Origin: Apoda limacodes
Taxonomy: Eukaryota > Arthropoda > Insecta > Lepidoptera > Limacodidae
DNA: 64,000 nucleotides
Direction of reading: 5' to 3'
NCBI GenBank assembly: GCA_946406115.1
Contig: OX291544.1
Span: forward strand, 34,179,521 to 34,243,520
Shown: in pieces, positions 22,330 through 34,844 of the stretch
Numbering within the stretch: position 1 is the first letter of the stretch
How the letters are laid out: each line of letters begins with the position of its first letter
Translations under genes and position numbers: made by a program
The notes under the pieces: model-generated
What the model was told of the DNA's origin: nothing
Database searches by the model: none
The model's input: only the letters and a program-made list of their open reading frames with translations

Positions 22330-24436
22330 AAAGAGGTGAACAGTTTAAAATCTTACACCAAAATATAGCTGGGCTTCTGTCCAAGCAAAGTTATCTAGAA
22401 ATTGAGTAAGAAGAACTTCATCATGATAAAAACGCACCAGACGTTATATGTCTCTCAGAAACTTTTCTCGAAAAAGGAATGGAATCTAATGTTTATTTAT
22501 CCAATTTTGAATTAGTATCCTATTATAGCAGGATCAAAATACAAAAAAGAGGGGGAGTTTGTATTTTAATAAAAACCGGTTTTCCATACAAGCAATTGGA
22601 ATCGGAAGAATGACTTGCGGAAGATAAAACATTTGAATGTTGTGGGATTTTTATTCCATCACAAAACATTACAGTTGTATGTATTTATCGAATTCCAGAT
22701 TTAAATACTAACTTATTTCTACAAAAACTAAATAATTTATTGCGCAAACTTGTATCTAACTCTAACAAAAAAATAGTAGTGGCAGGAGATTTTAATATAA
22801 ATATTTAAAAAAATTCTAAGTCGTCTCAAGAACTATTAGACTTAACAAAAAACTATAATTTGACGGCACATATTGACCGACCAACCCGGCAAAATTCATG
22901 TGCAGATTTAACTATAAGTAATGTTAGTGGCGCTGTCGGTAAGTTATTATATTTGGGCTTATCAGACCATGAAACAGCTCAAATGTTATGTATTCCATAA
23001 ACCAAGGCCAGTCTGCGTTCTGGCTATTATACACTTGAAAGGGACTATAGCACAGAAAACTTATTAAAATTTCGCTTATGTCTAAAAAATCTGTCCTTTC
23101 ATGAAAAATGGAAACATGGAAAATGACATCAATAAAGCTTTTGAGAATTTTCATGAAGAGTTTTTACTATTTTACAGATTGTGTTTTCCTTTCATTAAAT
23201 TGAGATCATCAGATAAATATTGTAAACAAAAATAGATAAGCAAGGGGAGACGAATTAGCAGTAAAAAGAAACGGATGTTACGAATTCAATTCTATAAAAA
23301 TAAAACACTTTTGAGTAAAATGAAATTTGAAAAGTACTCAAAACTATTACAAATCTGTGTAAATAAATTGCAAACAAATTAAAATGCTAAATACATAAAT
23401 AAATTATTATTATTAATATTTAAAATTATTATTATATAAATGTGAGAGCTATGGGATCCGAGGAAAAGCGCTGGATTGGATCTGGAGTTATTTAAGTAAC
23501 AGAAAACAATAAGTTGCAATAAACCATATTAATGAAAATAAAGAAAAAGGTGACGTGAAGTCAAAAATTAAAGATAATAATGTTGGCGTGCCACAGGGTA
23601 GTGTATTGGTGTCCACTCCTATTTTTATTGTATTTTAATGACCTTCCGCAAGTAACAAGTTACTACTGTACGCTTTTTGCTGATGACATTGCAGTGGTGA
23701 TGATGACCAAATACTGATGACAAAATACTTTGTCACAACGATGTAATTAACCAAACAATAAAATATATAATACAATGGATGGAAGATAACGAATTACATT
23801 GAATATTAACAAAACAAAGTATATAAAATTTAGAAATATAGAAACTCTAAAACAAAACCTTAACTTAAATTACAAAATCGAGATTGTATGTGGTGTTGAA
23901 AAAATGCATTTTTAGGTTTCATATTGGACGAACATGTTACGTGGAAGTCACACATTGATAAAATCTGCAACAAGGTTAACAAATTTGCATATGCACTGTG
24001 GCGTTTAGCTAAAATAAGTGACATAAAAACATCACTTAAAGCTTACTATGGTTACGTGGAATCAAACCTCAGATATAGTATCTTACTGTGGGGCAACTCT
24101 GTTAAAGCAAAAAAAGCTTTCATCGCGCAAAAAACATGCTTACGTGCCATCTGTGATGTTTCGCCACTGACAAGTTGCAAACCTTTATTCAAACAGATGA
24201 AATTACTTCCATTGCCATGTATCTACATTCTTGAGGCGTGCACATTTGTGAAACAGCATCTAGAGTTATTTACAAAAAAGGAAACTTTATCCAAATTTAA
24301 TACAAGGTATCCCAATAAGCTGTGCCTAACAAACTTTAGAACAGAATTATATAATAGAAATTGCTATGCTATGAGTGAAATAATATATAACAAACTACCG
24401 GTAGATATAAAAAAACCTACAACTAATGAAGATTAA
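22330..24436 (+). pseudogene. LINE ORF2: APE endonuclease and RT with internal deletion
   Basis: The endonuclease reads KILHQNIAGLLSKQSYLEIE, VICLSETFLEKG, RGGVCILIKT, VVAGDFNINI and YLGLSDHETAQ. It then has Arg/Lys-rich sequence to about 23390 and jumps into SYGIRGKALDWIWSYL and NNVGVPQGSVL, so the first RT fingers are missing, joined near 23400-23440. FLLMTLQW in a shifted frame marks the catalytic region. The thumb/C-terminus (23924-24436) is open: DEHVTWKSHIDKICNKVNKF, ILLWGNSVKAKKAFIAQKTC and CKPLFKQMKLLPLPCIYILE. The 3' UTR runs to about 24690. Partner of ORF1 at 20590. Confidence 0.85.
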
Positions 24437-24689
24437 ATCAAAATTATATAAATGGTTGTTGGAGAAATGTTTTTATGATGTTAGAGAGTATTTACAATAA
24501 AAGTAACTTTAATGATCCCAACTTAAATATAAATCAATGTACAACGGTGTTGGTTTAATTAATTTTTTGTAAATTTTAATGTTAATATTTGCATGCTAAT
24601 GTTTAGCGAGATGCGTCAAAGCTCTCAATATGTTTCTTACAACCTAATATATGTACCGCATTTCAAGCAAATAAATAAGTCATTTATAA

Positions 24690-27630
24690 CATATTAAACT
24701 CAAAAAACAAATGTAAAGCTTGCTGGAATACAATTAAGGGTAAACAACATTACATAAAAAATAGAATAATTAGTAAAATTAAAGTCGACAACATTAAAAT
24801 TACGAAACCGAGGCTCATTGCTAATAAATTAAATAACTATTTCACTAGTCTCTCAGATAATAGTAGTAACAATAAAACTTCCGAAAGATTAAACACTTTT
24901 CTTAGTAACAGTATATTTCTTAAACCCTATGGTGTTACTGACGTACTGATATTAATCGAATCACTAAATAACACATTGTCTGAAGGATTTCATGTAGTTT
25001 CCACAAGAACATAAAATTTTGCAAGTATGAGCTTGCCCCAATCTTGACCTATCTTATTAATCTATCATTTACAACAGGATGCTTTCCGGAAATTTTAAAA
25101 CTCTCCATAGTAAAACCAATTTTTAAAAATAAAGCTCTATTAGAGAATTATCGACCAATAATTCACTCGTACCAATCACTAGTACCAAATTTTTCTAAGC
25201 TGTTTGAAAAAACTGTGCACGTGAGAATATCTCAATTTTTAAATAAATATTAAATGAAGAACAATACGGTTTCCTACAACAGTGATATTTTTTGACATGT
25301 CTAAGGCCTTTGATTTTGTTTTGCACGACTTATTGCTGTCAAAAATGGAGCAAATTGGAATACGAGGTAATGCGTTAAATTGGATATCTACATACCTCAA
25401 AGACAGGAGACAGTATGTAGAAATATTAACTATTAATGAAAAACAATTGCTGAAATCGGAAAAATCTGATATAAGTTTTAATAAATTTGGTGTACCACAG
25501 GAAAGTGTTTTAGGCCCATTATTATTTCTTATTTATATTAATGACATAGTTGATATAGCTCAAAATCAAATGACTTTATTTGCTGATGACATTTCAGTTG
25601 TTGTGACATGTAATAATAAGGACATTAAGAAATACGAATACGACATAAATAATACAATTAATTTAATTATGAAATGGCCTTAAAATAATAATTTAAATGT
25701 TAACTTAAATAAACCAAACTTTATTCAATTCCATAACTATGGTGCAAAAAAATATAATCTTAATATAAATTATAACGGACAGAAAGTGAAAGAAGTAGAC
25801 AGTTCTAACTTTCTTGGTATAACAATGGACCAACATTGCAACTGGACAGGTCATATTGATTAAATATGTCAAAAACTTAATAAATTTGTGTACGTACTGA
25901 CATAGACTTAGAAAGACGGCTACCAGAGAAAGCGTCTTGGCCGCTTATCACGGCTATGTAGCCTCAGTACTAAAATATTGTATACTTATTTGGGGCAACT
26001 CCACTTAGTCCAGGAGGAATCGGCGCATGAGTACCGAAAACTATTCGACCTCAATTTTTTTATGCGATCCTCTTCAAATTGCCCTTCTGATGATATAAAT
26101 GCATGTTGCCATGGCGCAACCCGGTGCCATATTGTTTAAACCGAAATTGTTTAAACAATTGCAAAGAATTGTTATTTTTCAACCGGACAATTTTTTTTCA
26201 TATTCTTTATTGAAATACCAATAAAAAAGGTCCTATGACTTTTAACGATAAAGTTAATATTTTTAAAGATATGAATTTTTAAAGGTTCGAAAAATCTCAA
26301 ATTTGGGTACTTTCGACCCATGAAAACCTCTTTCTTACAAAATTATTGATTATATATAACATTTAAAATAAAAATACAAGTTAGTGCATGTCGATTCTCA
26401 ACTGATCATCCTTTGTTTTTTACTCATAGTTATTCAGTCTTTTTTATTTCGTTCAAGATTTAAGATCGTTAATCGTTAAGCGATACTTAGAGGTAAGCGA
26501 CGCATACTTGCGAGCGCGCGGAATTAACAATTAAAAAAAAGATATAAACAATGAAATTTTTTAAAATCTCTTTTAACAATATTATTAACAATTGTATAAA
26601 GAATTAAAAAAAAAATATTACTTAGACACTATGTTTTTATTTAATATATTTTTCATGGGTCGAAAGTACCCAAATTTAAGATTTTTCGAACCTTTAAGAA
26701 TTCATATCTTTAAAAATATTAACTTTATCGTTAAAAGTCATAGGACCTTTTTTATTGGTATTTCAATAAAGAATATGAAAAAAAATTGTCCGGTTGAAAA
26801 ATAACAATTCTTTGCAATTGTTTAAACAATTTCGGTTTAAACAATATGGCACCGGGTTGCGCCATGGCAACATGCATTTATATCATTAGAAGGGCAATTT
26901 GAAGAGGATCGCATAAAAAAATTGAGGTCGAATAGTTTTCGGTACTCATGCGCCGATTCCTCCTGGACTAACTAACCAGTATAAAGCTTTTATTGTGCAA
27001 AAAAAATGCTTAAGAGCAATATGTGGTGTCGCACCTTATGACTCATGTAAGCCCTTGTTTAAAAAACTAAATATTCTTACGTTGCCCTGTATGTATATAT
27101 TGGAATCAGCTGTATTTGCAAAGTTTAATTCGAGTATGTTTAAAAAGGCTTGCGACGTTTACAACAGAAACAGTAGATTCCCAGACAGATTAGCTCTTGA
27201 TGTTCGCCCAAATACATCCTCGTTCTTGAGGAAATCATACCCAATGTGTATAGCTATTTATAACGCTCTCCCAAAGGAAATTAAAATCATTAACATCATT
27301 TAATATATTCAAAGGAAAATTGTGCAACTGGTTAAAAACTCAAATTTTTTATTCAGTATCCGATTTCCTCAATCGAAAAGTCGATACATAATTCCATGGT
27401 GTATTAATGACAATATATTTTTCTACTTTATATATTGTAATGAAACACAATTTTTTTTGTTTTAAAATATTGAACTATTTATTTGTCTAATTTATCTAAT
27501 TATTGTAAATATTTGCATGCTATTTTCTATGGCTGAATGTGATAGGTACCAATTTTGTAATGAACATTAATGTATAACATGAACATTAATGTATAATTAA
27601 TGTAAAATACTACATTCAAAGTAAATAAAT
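24690..27630 (+). pseudogene. Related LINE, 5'-truncated, RT split by a TIR element
   Basis: It begins within ORF2 (YFTSLSDNSSNNKTSE linker), then LSIVKPIFKNKALLENYRPI, FFDMSKAFDFVLHDLLLSKM, KFGVPQESVLGPLLFLIYIN and MTLFADDISVVVT (25282-25683), an intact FADD. The thumb is VDSSNFLGITMDQHCNWTGH. The frame reaches ILYTYLGQLH at 26008, is broken by the element at 26007-26970, and resumes as NQYKAFIVQKKCLRAICGVA to 27303. Sister to the LINE at 22330 (compare KAFIAQKTCLRAICDVS). The 3' UTR ends near AATAAATTTCTGATTGTGAT. Stops and shifts are few, so it is one of the younger copies. Confidence 0.85.
26007..26970. mobile_element. DNA transposon-like element with long terminal inverted repeats
   Basis: The ends start TAGTCCAGGAGGAATCGGCG and are near-perfect inverted repeats of about 318 bp (26007-26325 and 26652-26970), around an AT-rich core of about 325 bp without a transposase. 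The flanks read CCACT|TAGTCC...GGACTA|ACTAACC, consistent with a 3-bp ACT duplication. Removing the element and one ACT restores the LINE codons for GNSTNQYKAF. A 3-bp duplication with long TIRs does not by itself name a superfamily. The whole unit can fold into a very long hairpin. Confidence 0.85.
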
Positions 27631-27644
27631 TTCTGATTGTGATT

Positions 27645-28440
27645 CTGCTAAATATAGGCGTTAGAGGAGATCTTTATTGGTGGTTTTTCTCCTATTTGGA
27701 TATTCATCTTTATCACAAGCAGTAGTAATAAGTAATTATTTTTCTATTTGGGTTAAGCTCCCCAGTTGAGTTCCCCGGGTATCATTGCTAGGTTCACTGC
27801 TATTTATTATTTTCGTGAACGATATATATCTGTGTCTGACATCATCTAATACTCTGTTTTGCCGACGATATGAAAATCTTCATCGTGGGCCTATGCTGCT
27901 AACCTACAGTCTGATTTTTCCTACCTTGACAATAAATCTAAAAGAAAAAGCAATGATCTCGATCTTAACTCATCCAAATGTAATTTGCGTCCACGTATAG
28001 TCGAAAATTTTACATATACTCTCCACCGACTACATGCTAAAAGGCTAACGTCTTCAACGTTTAACAACCATTCGTGACTTAAGTTATTACTATGACGAAA
28101 TTATTATTTGATGTGCACAAAAATAACATTGTAGCTAAAGCTTCTAAGGCGCTTGATTTTTAATGCGCAATTCATCGTGTTTTAACAAAGCAAAGACTTT
28201 GAAAATCCTTTATTGCTCATTTGTACGCAGCAATTTAAAATATATAAATCTTGCGTATCCAAAATATTTAAAAGGAATTTATTAGATATACGAGTGTGTG
28301 CTATCGGCTAAAAATTAACTACGATTCTAATATTTACATTCAACTCTGTAAAAAACATCACCAACTTCCGCTTTATATAAACGCCGCGAAATAGCCGACA
28401 TTACTAATCTTTTAAAAATTGCCACTGGCTCAGTAGATTA
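27645..28440 (+). pseudogene. Jockey-type LINE RT fragment
   Basis: IGVRGDLYWWFFSYLD, LGSLLFIIFVNDIYL and LFCRRYENLH (shifted from LFADDMKIFI-like) identify the RT palm. SNDLDLNSSKCNLRPR and ARKASKALDF-like sequence follow, then LKILYCSFVRSNLKYINLAY, LYKRREIADITNLLKIATGS. Many stops. The frame ends in the minisatellite at 28424, whose first unit encodes the GSVD of this protein. Confidence 0.75.
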
Positions 28441-28591
28441 TCCCCCCACCACTGGTTCAGTAGACTCCCCCCCCCACTGGTTCAGTAGGTCCCCATTCCA
28501 CCGGCTCAGTAGATCCCCTCCCCCAAAGGCTCAGTAGATCCCCCCCTCCCGGTGGCTCAGTAGATCCCCCTACCGGCTCAGAAGATTCCCG
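28424..28591 (+). repeat. Minisatellite of seven 24-27 bp units
   Basis: Each unit has the form (A)CTGG(C/T)TCAGTAGA followed by a C-rich stretch of variable length. The array continues directly from the Jockey-type RT frame: the first units translate as TGSVDYPPT and TGSVDSPP, matching the GSVD-x-P motif at that point of Jockey ORF2. Unit length varies through the C runs, so the frame is soon lost. Confidence 0.85.
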
Positions 28592-28604
28592 TAACTATTA
28601 TCTA

Positions 28605-31540
28605 AAATTTCGCTTAACCTAATGATAACTTACGACGAGGATTACCAAGATACAGTGTTTTAAAATGTATTTTATTCCTAAAATATATATATTCAAATTC
28701 AGCGGATCTCCTCCACATCTGAGACTCTGAGAACGCTTGCTTGGTCAATATGAAAGGATTTAAATTTAATAGTTTGCCTTTTGAATGTACTTTACTATGT
28801 TTATTTAAATATTCTATGTCTGTCAAAAATTCCATTCTCTGTACATGTTTTACAATCAATGTTTTTGCTTTACGAAGGTCCTGTAATGTTAGGTAGCTAG
28901 GTAATTGTTTATGCAAAGCGTTAGGTATCAGTGCACGTAATAGCCAACTGAGCACTCGTGTTATCTTTGTAAAGGAAATGTATTTTTCCAGCAAGCTATA
29001 AATAATGCTATTTTCTGATTCCGTTTGGATAATGTTAGTTTGTCTTGTGGTTTTTATCACCTGAACGGTGGTTGGAATATTTTTTTGTTCTTTGTTTTGA
29101 TCAAATGTTTTGAGCCATTGAGGTCCTTCCCACCACAAAGTGTATTCTTTTAGCTGAGAGGGATATAACCCGCGGCTCGCGCTATCTGCGGGATTTATGT
29201 TTGTTTTTACGTAGCGCCATTGATAGGGTTGTATTACTGACACTATTTGTTCTACTCTGTTAGCCACAAAAGTTTTCCAGCGAGTTGGTTCCCCGTTTAA
29301 CCACCCTAAAACGACCATGGAATCTGTCCATCCGTACGTTTCTATTTTATTTTCTTTTAGACAGTCTTTAATTTTTTGCATGAGTTTGGAAAGCAAATGA
29401 GCACCACATAATTCCACTTAATTTGTTTTAGCAGCGTCTATGACTACTTTTGGTAGATTTTTAACTCTTGCGTAGACTACGCAGGCATTGGCTTCCAAGG
29501 ACGCATCACAAAACCTATGTAATTCAATGGCGTCATTTGTGGAAGATCCGATCCATCTTGGTATTTAAAAATTATTTATGTTTTCAATATCCGCTTGTAA
29601 CTTGGACCACTCCTTGTATATATCATCTGGTACTGCATCATCCCATTTTAAATTTAATTTCTAAAAATTTTTTTAATTTTGTTGTTATTGGCGCTATCCA
29701 TCCTAATGGGTCATATAATTTAGAGATTTCTTACTATAAACCTCTCTTATTAGGCCTTGAATTTTTTGTTAATATATTACATTTGAATGTGAAATTGTCT
29801 TATGATGTATTCCAACAAATACCTAAAGTTTTAGGTTCATTATCTATATCGGATTTTGAATTTAAAATAAATTCCACTTTTCTCTGTACGTCTTCTATAT
29901 TTTCGAAAATTTTTGGTTGATTTCATCCATTTTCTAAGTTTGAATCCTCCTGATTCCAGTAATTTTTTTAAGTCATATATTAATTTTCTCGCTTCGTCAA
30001 CTGTATTCGCCCCATGTAATACGTCATCCATATAAAAGGATTCTTCCAATAATTTTGCCGCTGCTGGATAGGCATCACGTTCATCTGAAGCTAATGTTTT
30101 TAAAGTCATCAAAGCAAGGAATGGACAAAATTTTTGCTCATAACTTAATGTTCTTAGACAAAAAAAAAATTATGTTATTATTTAAAGAATCTCGCCATAC
30201 AATTTGTTGTAAATGTTGATCTAATATGTTGTACCCATCTGCCAAGCCTACCCGTCTACCTAAAACCTTTTATAAAAATAAAATTTAATAATAAAAAAAA
30301 AAAAAAAAAAAATATATACATAAAATAAAATTGTTATATAAAACTAACATAATTATCAAAATAATAATTAAATAAGATCGTGGAAGTTCGAAGACAGAAA
30401 AAGTTAGCCAGGATCGTGGCGGTGGCGGTCTTTAATATTTTTGTAGACTTTCTAAAGACGGGCTTAACACATTTATGTAGTTAAAAACCTAAATTCGAAA
30501 ATAAAATAAATTTCATTACTAGAACACCCGGGACAGCATAAGTTTACGTAGACATACATAGGCAGCGGCGAGCGTCGCGGTGCCACCAAATATAAACAAA
30601 GCGTATGAGGTGGGCATATGCAAAATGCGATAAATTAATATAAAATGCAATGTATTATTGAGTAAATACATTCTAATATGAGAGGAATTATGTACCTTTC
30701 TGATGGCTAATAAAAGGTGGCAGTGTTGAAGTGACCTGAATATTGGAATGCGACTCTTTTGCTTGATTTAGTGATGGATGTTGCTTCTAATGTTTGATTG
30801 CTTATACTGCTGCTATACAATACAGGTAAAAAGACCTACACAAACGGTTCAGCGGGGTTTATTGCGTCCTGCTCTTAGGAGTGTGCTTAACACGAGGCGT
30901 GCTCTCTTGACAATGTCATGGCTGTGTCTGTGCGAACGGATGTCATATTCTTAGGCCTAAGGCTGAGTGTTTGTGCTATGCACGCACAAGGATTTGTTCC
31001 TGAAACTACATATTTAGACTTCGGTCTTCAGCTTCGGCTGCAACGATAATTTAATGGTAATACCTTTATTCATGAGATCGTTAAGACTGTAGCCAGAAGA
31101 TGTTTTTGCTGACCCGTTGAAAACTACACGCAGTTTAGTCGTAGTAGAGTCTTGGCGTTCGACGCCGTGATGTGGCAAATAACATTCAAGTTTTGTGTTT
31201 TTAATGTCAGATGGTGTCATGTGACCTAATTCAATATATTCATTCATGAAATCTTTGTAAAGTTTAGCGAAATGTTCTTGTTTTTGAAACCTACGCTCTA
31301 GGTTGTGAAACTGGGCCAAGGCCAAATGTTTAGATGTCCCCAATTTGGGCTCATAATCAACTTTCACAGGTAAACGTACTCCTTAGCGACTGTCTTCTTT
31401 GCGCGTAGTCGTTGTGTTGTAGAAGTCGACACACCTTTGATCTTCTACTGATAAAGGAGATTGTTCACTAATTTAATTTCCAATTCCCAGAACTGTGTTA
31501 TTTCATCTAAGTTGTTTATTTTTAATCATAACAACCTGAC
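28605..31540 (-). pseudogene. BEL/Pao LTR retrotransposon pol (RT-RNase H and downstream)
   Basis: From right to left on the minus strand: a pre-RT region (ITQFWELEI, LSVEDQRCVDFYNTTTTRKE), RT start (VDYEPKLGTSKHLALAQF, YLPHHGVERQDSTTTKLRVV, FNGSAKTSSGYSLNDLM), a nested insertion (31013-30268), RT again (LADGYNILDQHLQQIVWRDS, LEESFYMDDVLHGANTVDEA with YMDD), LYDPLGWIAPITTKLKKFLE, and an RNase H-like domain (VELCGAHLLSKLMQKIKD, TYGWTDSMVVLGWLNGEPTR, INPADSASRGLYPSQLKEYT). The open frame at 29417-28614 is the best preserved part. Integrase and both own LTRs are absent; frameshifts lie between 29420 and 30240. Dead copy. Confidence 0.88.
30268..31013 (-). mobile_element. LTR/leader-like insertion in BEL/Pao pol
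   Basis: It interrupts pol between LKTEV and LGRRVGLADGYNI. On the minus strand it has AATAAA near 30863, TTTGGTGGCACCGCGACGCT near 30590-30571, which resembles a primer-binding site after an LTR, and ends in an A/T homopolymer at 30298-30311. These suggest an LTR plus leader of a second retrotransposon, possibly also BEL-like, but no second LTR or coding region is present. Confidence 0.4.
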
Positions 31541-33444
31541 TGCCAATCCTGCTCCGGTCCGGGGTGCAGGTACCGCAGCGGTAGGCCAACCCCACCCAGG
31601 GCTGTAGCTAGAGTTCAATCTAAGGTAGGGCAGCGGTGGTTTCATGCACAGGTACGGCGCAAGTAATTTTTTCTATCTTTCATTATTTTACCTGCTTGTG
31701 AGCGTGAGTAATTAAAGTAGAAGGTAATAGGAAGGTAAAGGTAAAAACAAGAGCAAAATGGTATTAATTTATAGTACGGGAAAACAATTTATATATATTG
31801 TACCTTAGTTTATGAAACTTTTAAGGTAGGACATTAGTATTTCAAGGTAGGGCCCGGTAGGGTATTGCCCCACAATGCCCCCCCTTAGCTACGGCCCTGA
31901 CCCCACCTTGGCATTGTCCACCGAACTTTGTTTCTGTGAAGGCATCGCGCGCGAGTCTTTGTAAGTTACGTATATTTTTACGTAAATATTTCAGAGTTAA
32001 AACGCAAATTAAATGCTGCCTCGAGGTTCAGTAAGAAAGCAACTCCAAGACCTAAATTTCAATTCATCGGCAAATAGATGGCTGACTTGCGAGCTAGCTC
32101 TCTGGAAGTCATGCTTTCTGGTCGCTCGCTAAAGCTGTCGAAGAAATCACACAGCTTCTGCACAGCAAAAAAAAACCTGTAATTTTTGTCGACAAACAAT
32201 ATAGAACGGTAGTTGTTGTACCAATTTTATACACTAGTCCGCTAGGATGCCACAGGTTCAGAAATGATTTAAGCTAATCTATTTACCTTCCACAGTAAAC
32301 TTCACACACATCAGCACCATTTAGTCTCGGTCGCCAGAAATTGATACTAAGAACATTTATGAGTTTTTTTCATGGAGTCAGAAGCAATGCCCGAAATGGC
32401 CCTGATCTTATCATCTTATGTTTAATTCAGTTGTTTTGATTAGCAGAAGTTTTAAAGCAGCAAGCGGTCATCTGGCGTCCCAACATACATATGTATGCTC
32501 TAATAAATTGGATGGAGCCGTGTTTTTACCCTCGCACGTTCGGAGGTGGACCTTATCTTGCTCCGGATACAAGACTTGATTAAACGTTGCATTTTGGTTT
32601 GTTCGTCGTGTATATAAATTTTAGATAAGATGAGATAAAATTGATATCTGTTCTTTATTAGCTGGACACAATAAGTCACCCATGCTATAATTTAGGACAA
32701 GGCGGAAAAAATCTCATGTTCTCTCAACGCAGGCCATCAAGACAAATAAGTTGCCCACCTCCGTCATGTACCTAGATAAAGTACAATTTCTTCAACAATT
32801 AGCTAAAATTATACATCCCTCCCTATGCTAAAAAGTAAATGACATTTTTATGTGCAAATATTGCCTCGAGTTATTGACTGTATATTTTTAGTTGCACCAA
32901 TATTGACTAGCCATTTCATTCGTGTACATGAGGTGATTATGGTTGGGCTTAATTGGCTACGAATTATCGGCTCGTACAAATATTGTCTGACCAAATATAG
33001 TGCAACCAATAATCCGGAACAAATATGGTATGGTATGGTATCGTATCATAGACAAGAAACTATTTTAGTTGGGTTTTGGTTCAACATTTAAAGGCATTAA
33101 AATATAAAACGCTAAATATATCATTGGAGCAATTTAACTAACACCACTATCAAATAAAGGCTATTTTTTGTAAAATTTACAATTTTTTTGGTTCTGCAAT
33201 TCATTTTAGCTTACCTGTATTCTTTTTCCATTTATTTATTTATTTTTATAACTAAAGATGCTCTAATAGTTTACATAGATATATACAATAACAGGATAAA
33301 TAATGCGAATGAATACAGAAAGGTAACAATTGATCCTTACTCATGGATAATTAGTAATTTGACAGTGTTAAGGACACATAGCGGACAAGTACGAATATTT
33401 AAAATTGTGTATTTATGTTAAAAGTGCAAATTAGTTAAGGTACT
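31541..33444. other. No gene recognised
   Basis: Mixed-composition sequence with no frame showing a recognisable domain. The part from 31955 to 32165 is somewhat GC-richer; its frames are short and unassigned. 33025-33041 has a small ATGGT repeat. Confidence 0.5.
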
Positions 33445-33870
33445 ACAATCCTACTATTATTATAAATGTGAAAATTTGTTTGTCTGTATGGATGAATGTT
33501 TGTTACTCAATCACGCTTCAACCACTGGACGGATAGGGAGGAAACTTGGCAAACACATAGGTTAGGTCCTGGAATAGCATATAGGCTACTTTTTATCTCG
33601 AAAAATTCAAAAATTCTCGCGGGAATAACTATAACCGAGCTTAGACGAACTATAGCTACAGCAAACTTCATAAGTGTAATTTAAGGAGTAAATCACAGTA
33701 TTAATACCGTGATTAAATAAAGGAGTCCCACGCCGATAACCGAATTTAGGGCGGGCTAATTAAGGAGTAAATCACAGTATTAATACTGTAATTAAATAAA
33801 GGAGTCCCACGCCGATAACCGAATTTAGGGCGGGCGGAGCCGCTGGCAAGGTCTAATATGAAATAAATAT
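33445..33870 (+). mobile_element. Helitron-like repeat with internal duplication
   Basis: It opens CTACTATTATTATAAATGTG and TTTGTTTGTCTGTATGGATG, and closes with TTAGGGCGGGCGGAGCCGCT, the same closing block seen near 3580-3590. The final CTAG is not preserved, so it is a degenerate copy. A 79-bp tandem duplication lies near its 3' end. Confidence 0.55.
33682..33835. repeat. 79-bp tandem duplication containing a palindrome
   Basis: The block starting TAAGGAGTAAATCACAGTAT is present twice, 79 bp apart, almost unchanged. Each copy holds AATCAC-AGTATTAATAC(C/T)-GT(G/A)ATT, a near-perfect inverted repeat able to form a hairpin. Confidence 0.85.
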
Positions 33871-34244
33871 AATTTTGAACGATATTGATATTGCACGAGT
33901 AACAACTAGTACCCCTATCATGCGTGAATATATACGTGAATTATTTTAAATGTATTCCGTGGTCTCCAATTAGTGCTCGGACGATTCGGCACGTATCAAA
34001 ATATTGTACTGCCCACAATTCGCGGCTATGGATTGCACGGGCCAATAATTGAAAGTAAGTTATATTGTGCGTGAATTACCAGCAGCACAATACGTGGTAT
34101 GCTAGTGGTGCATGGCGGCGCAAGATAACACTTCTGTCATCATTATTTTTTTTTGTGAAATTTAATTACTTTTATTTTGTTGTGTAAGTTCTGATATCTT
34201 AGTATAATGATTACCAACTTTTATAATAATTTATTTTCTGTTCA

Positions 34245-34335
34245 GGCAGCTATTCTGTGAAATTCTCTCCCACCGCTTAGTTCATCGACTGAAATTTAAA
34301 AAAAAAAACGCTTAAAAGAGCACTATTTGTGGAAC
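34245..34335 (+). pseudogene. Possible LINE RT C-terminal scrap
   Basis: A broken frame reads RNSLPPRLVHRLKF-like sequence followed by LKRALF, resembling the W-N-S-L-P-P ... F-K-x-x-L-K end of LINE ORF2 proteins. Too short to place. The rest of 33871-34844 holds nothing I recognise. Confidence 0.3.
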
Positions 34336-34844
34336 ACTTGAAAACATAAAAAAAATATTTTTAACCATCGAACGGTATGTCGGTAAGTTAATTACTCGAA
34401 CGGTAAGTCAGTAAGTTAATTACTTATTTTAATTTTAGAATTGACGGTATAATAAATATGAAAATGAAGGTAGGTATTTTGATGATAGGACATATAAATA
34501 AAAGTCTGAAGTAAGTTTTAAAAATGAATATGACCGTTTTGGAATCAAAGTGGCGTTCTAGTGAGAAGAAATAGTAAAAACAGATATAAAGTATCTACTT
34601 ATTAAATCTAAGCTTCGAGTAAAAACACAAATAAGCCTTTAAGTATTTCTAAGATTCGTAAGCTATTCACAAACTGCAAGAACAACAATTATAAGAACTT
34701 AAGGACGTTAATGACTGGTCCAGCCAAACGCCACAAAGAGCTAAAACTCTCAGCTAGGTATTACTTATGTAATATTAATTTTACATTTATACTATAAAAA
34801 AATATACATAATTAAATCACATAATTAATATCATCTTCTACACA

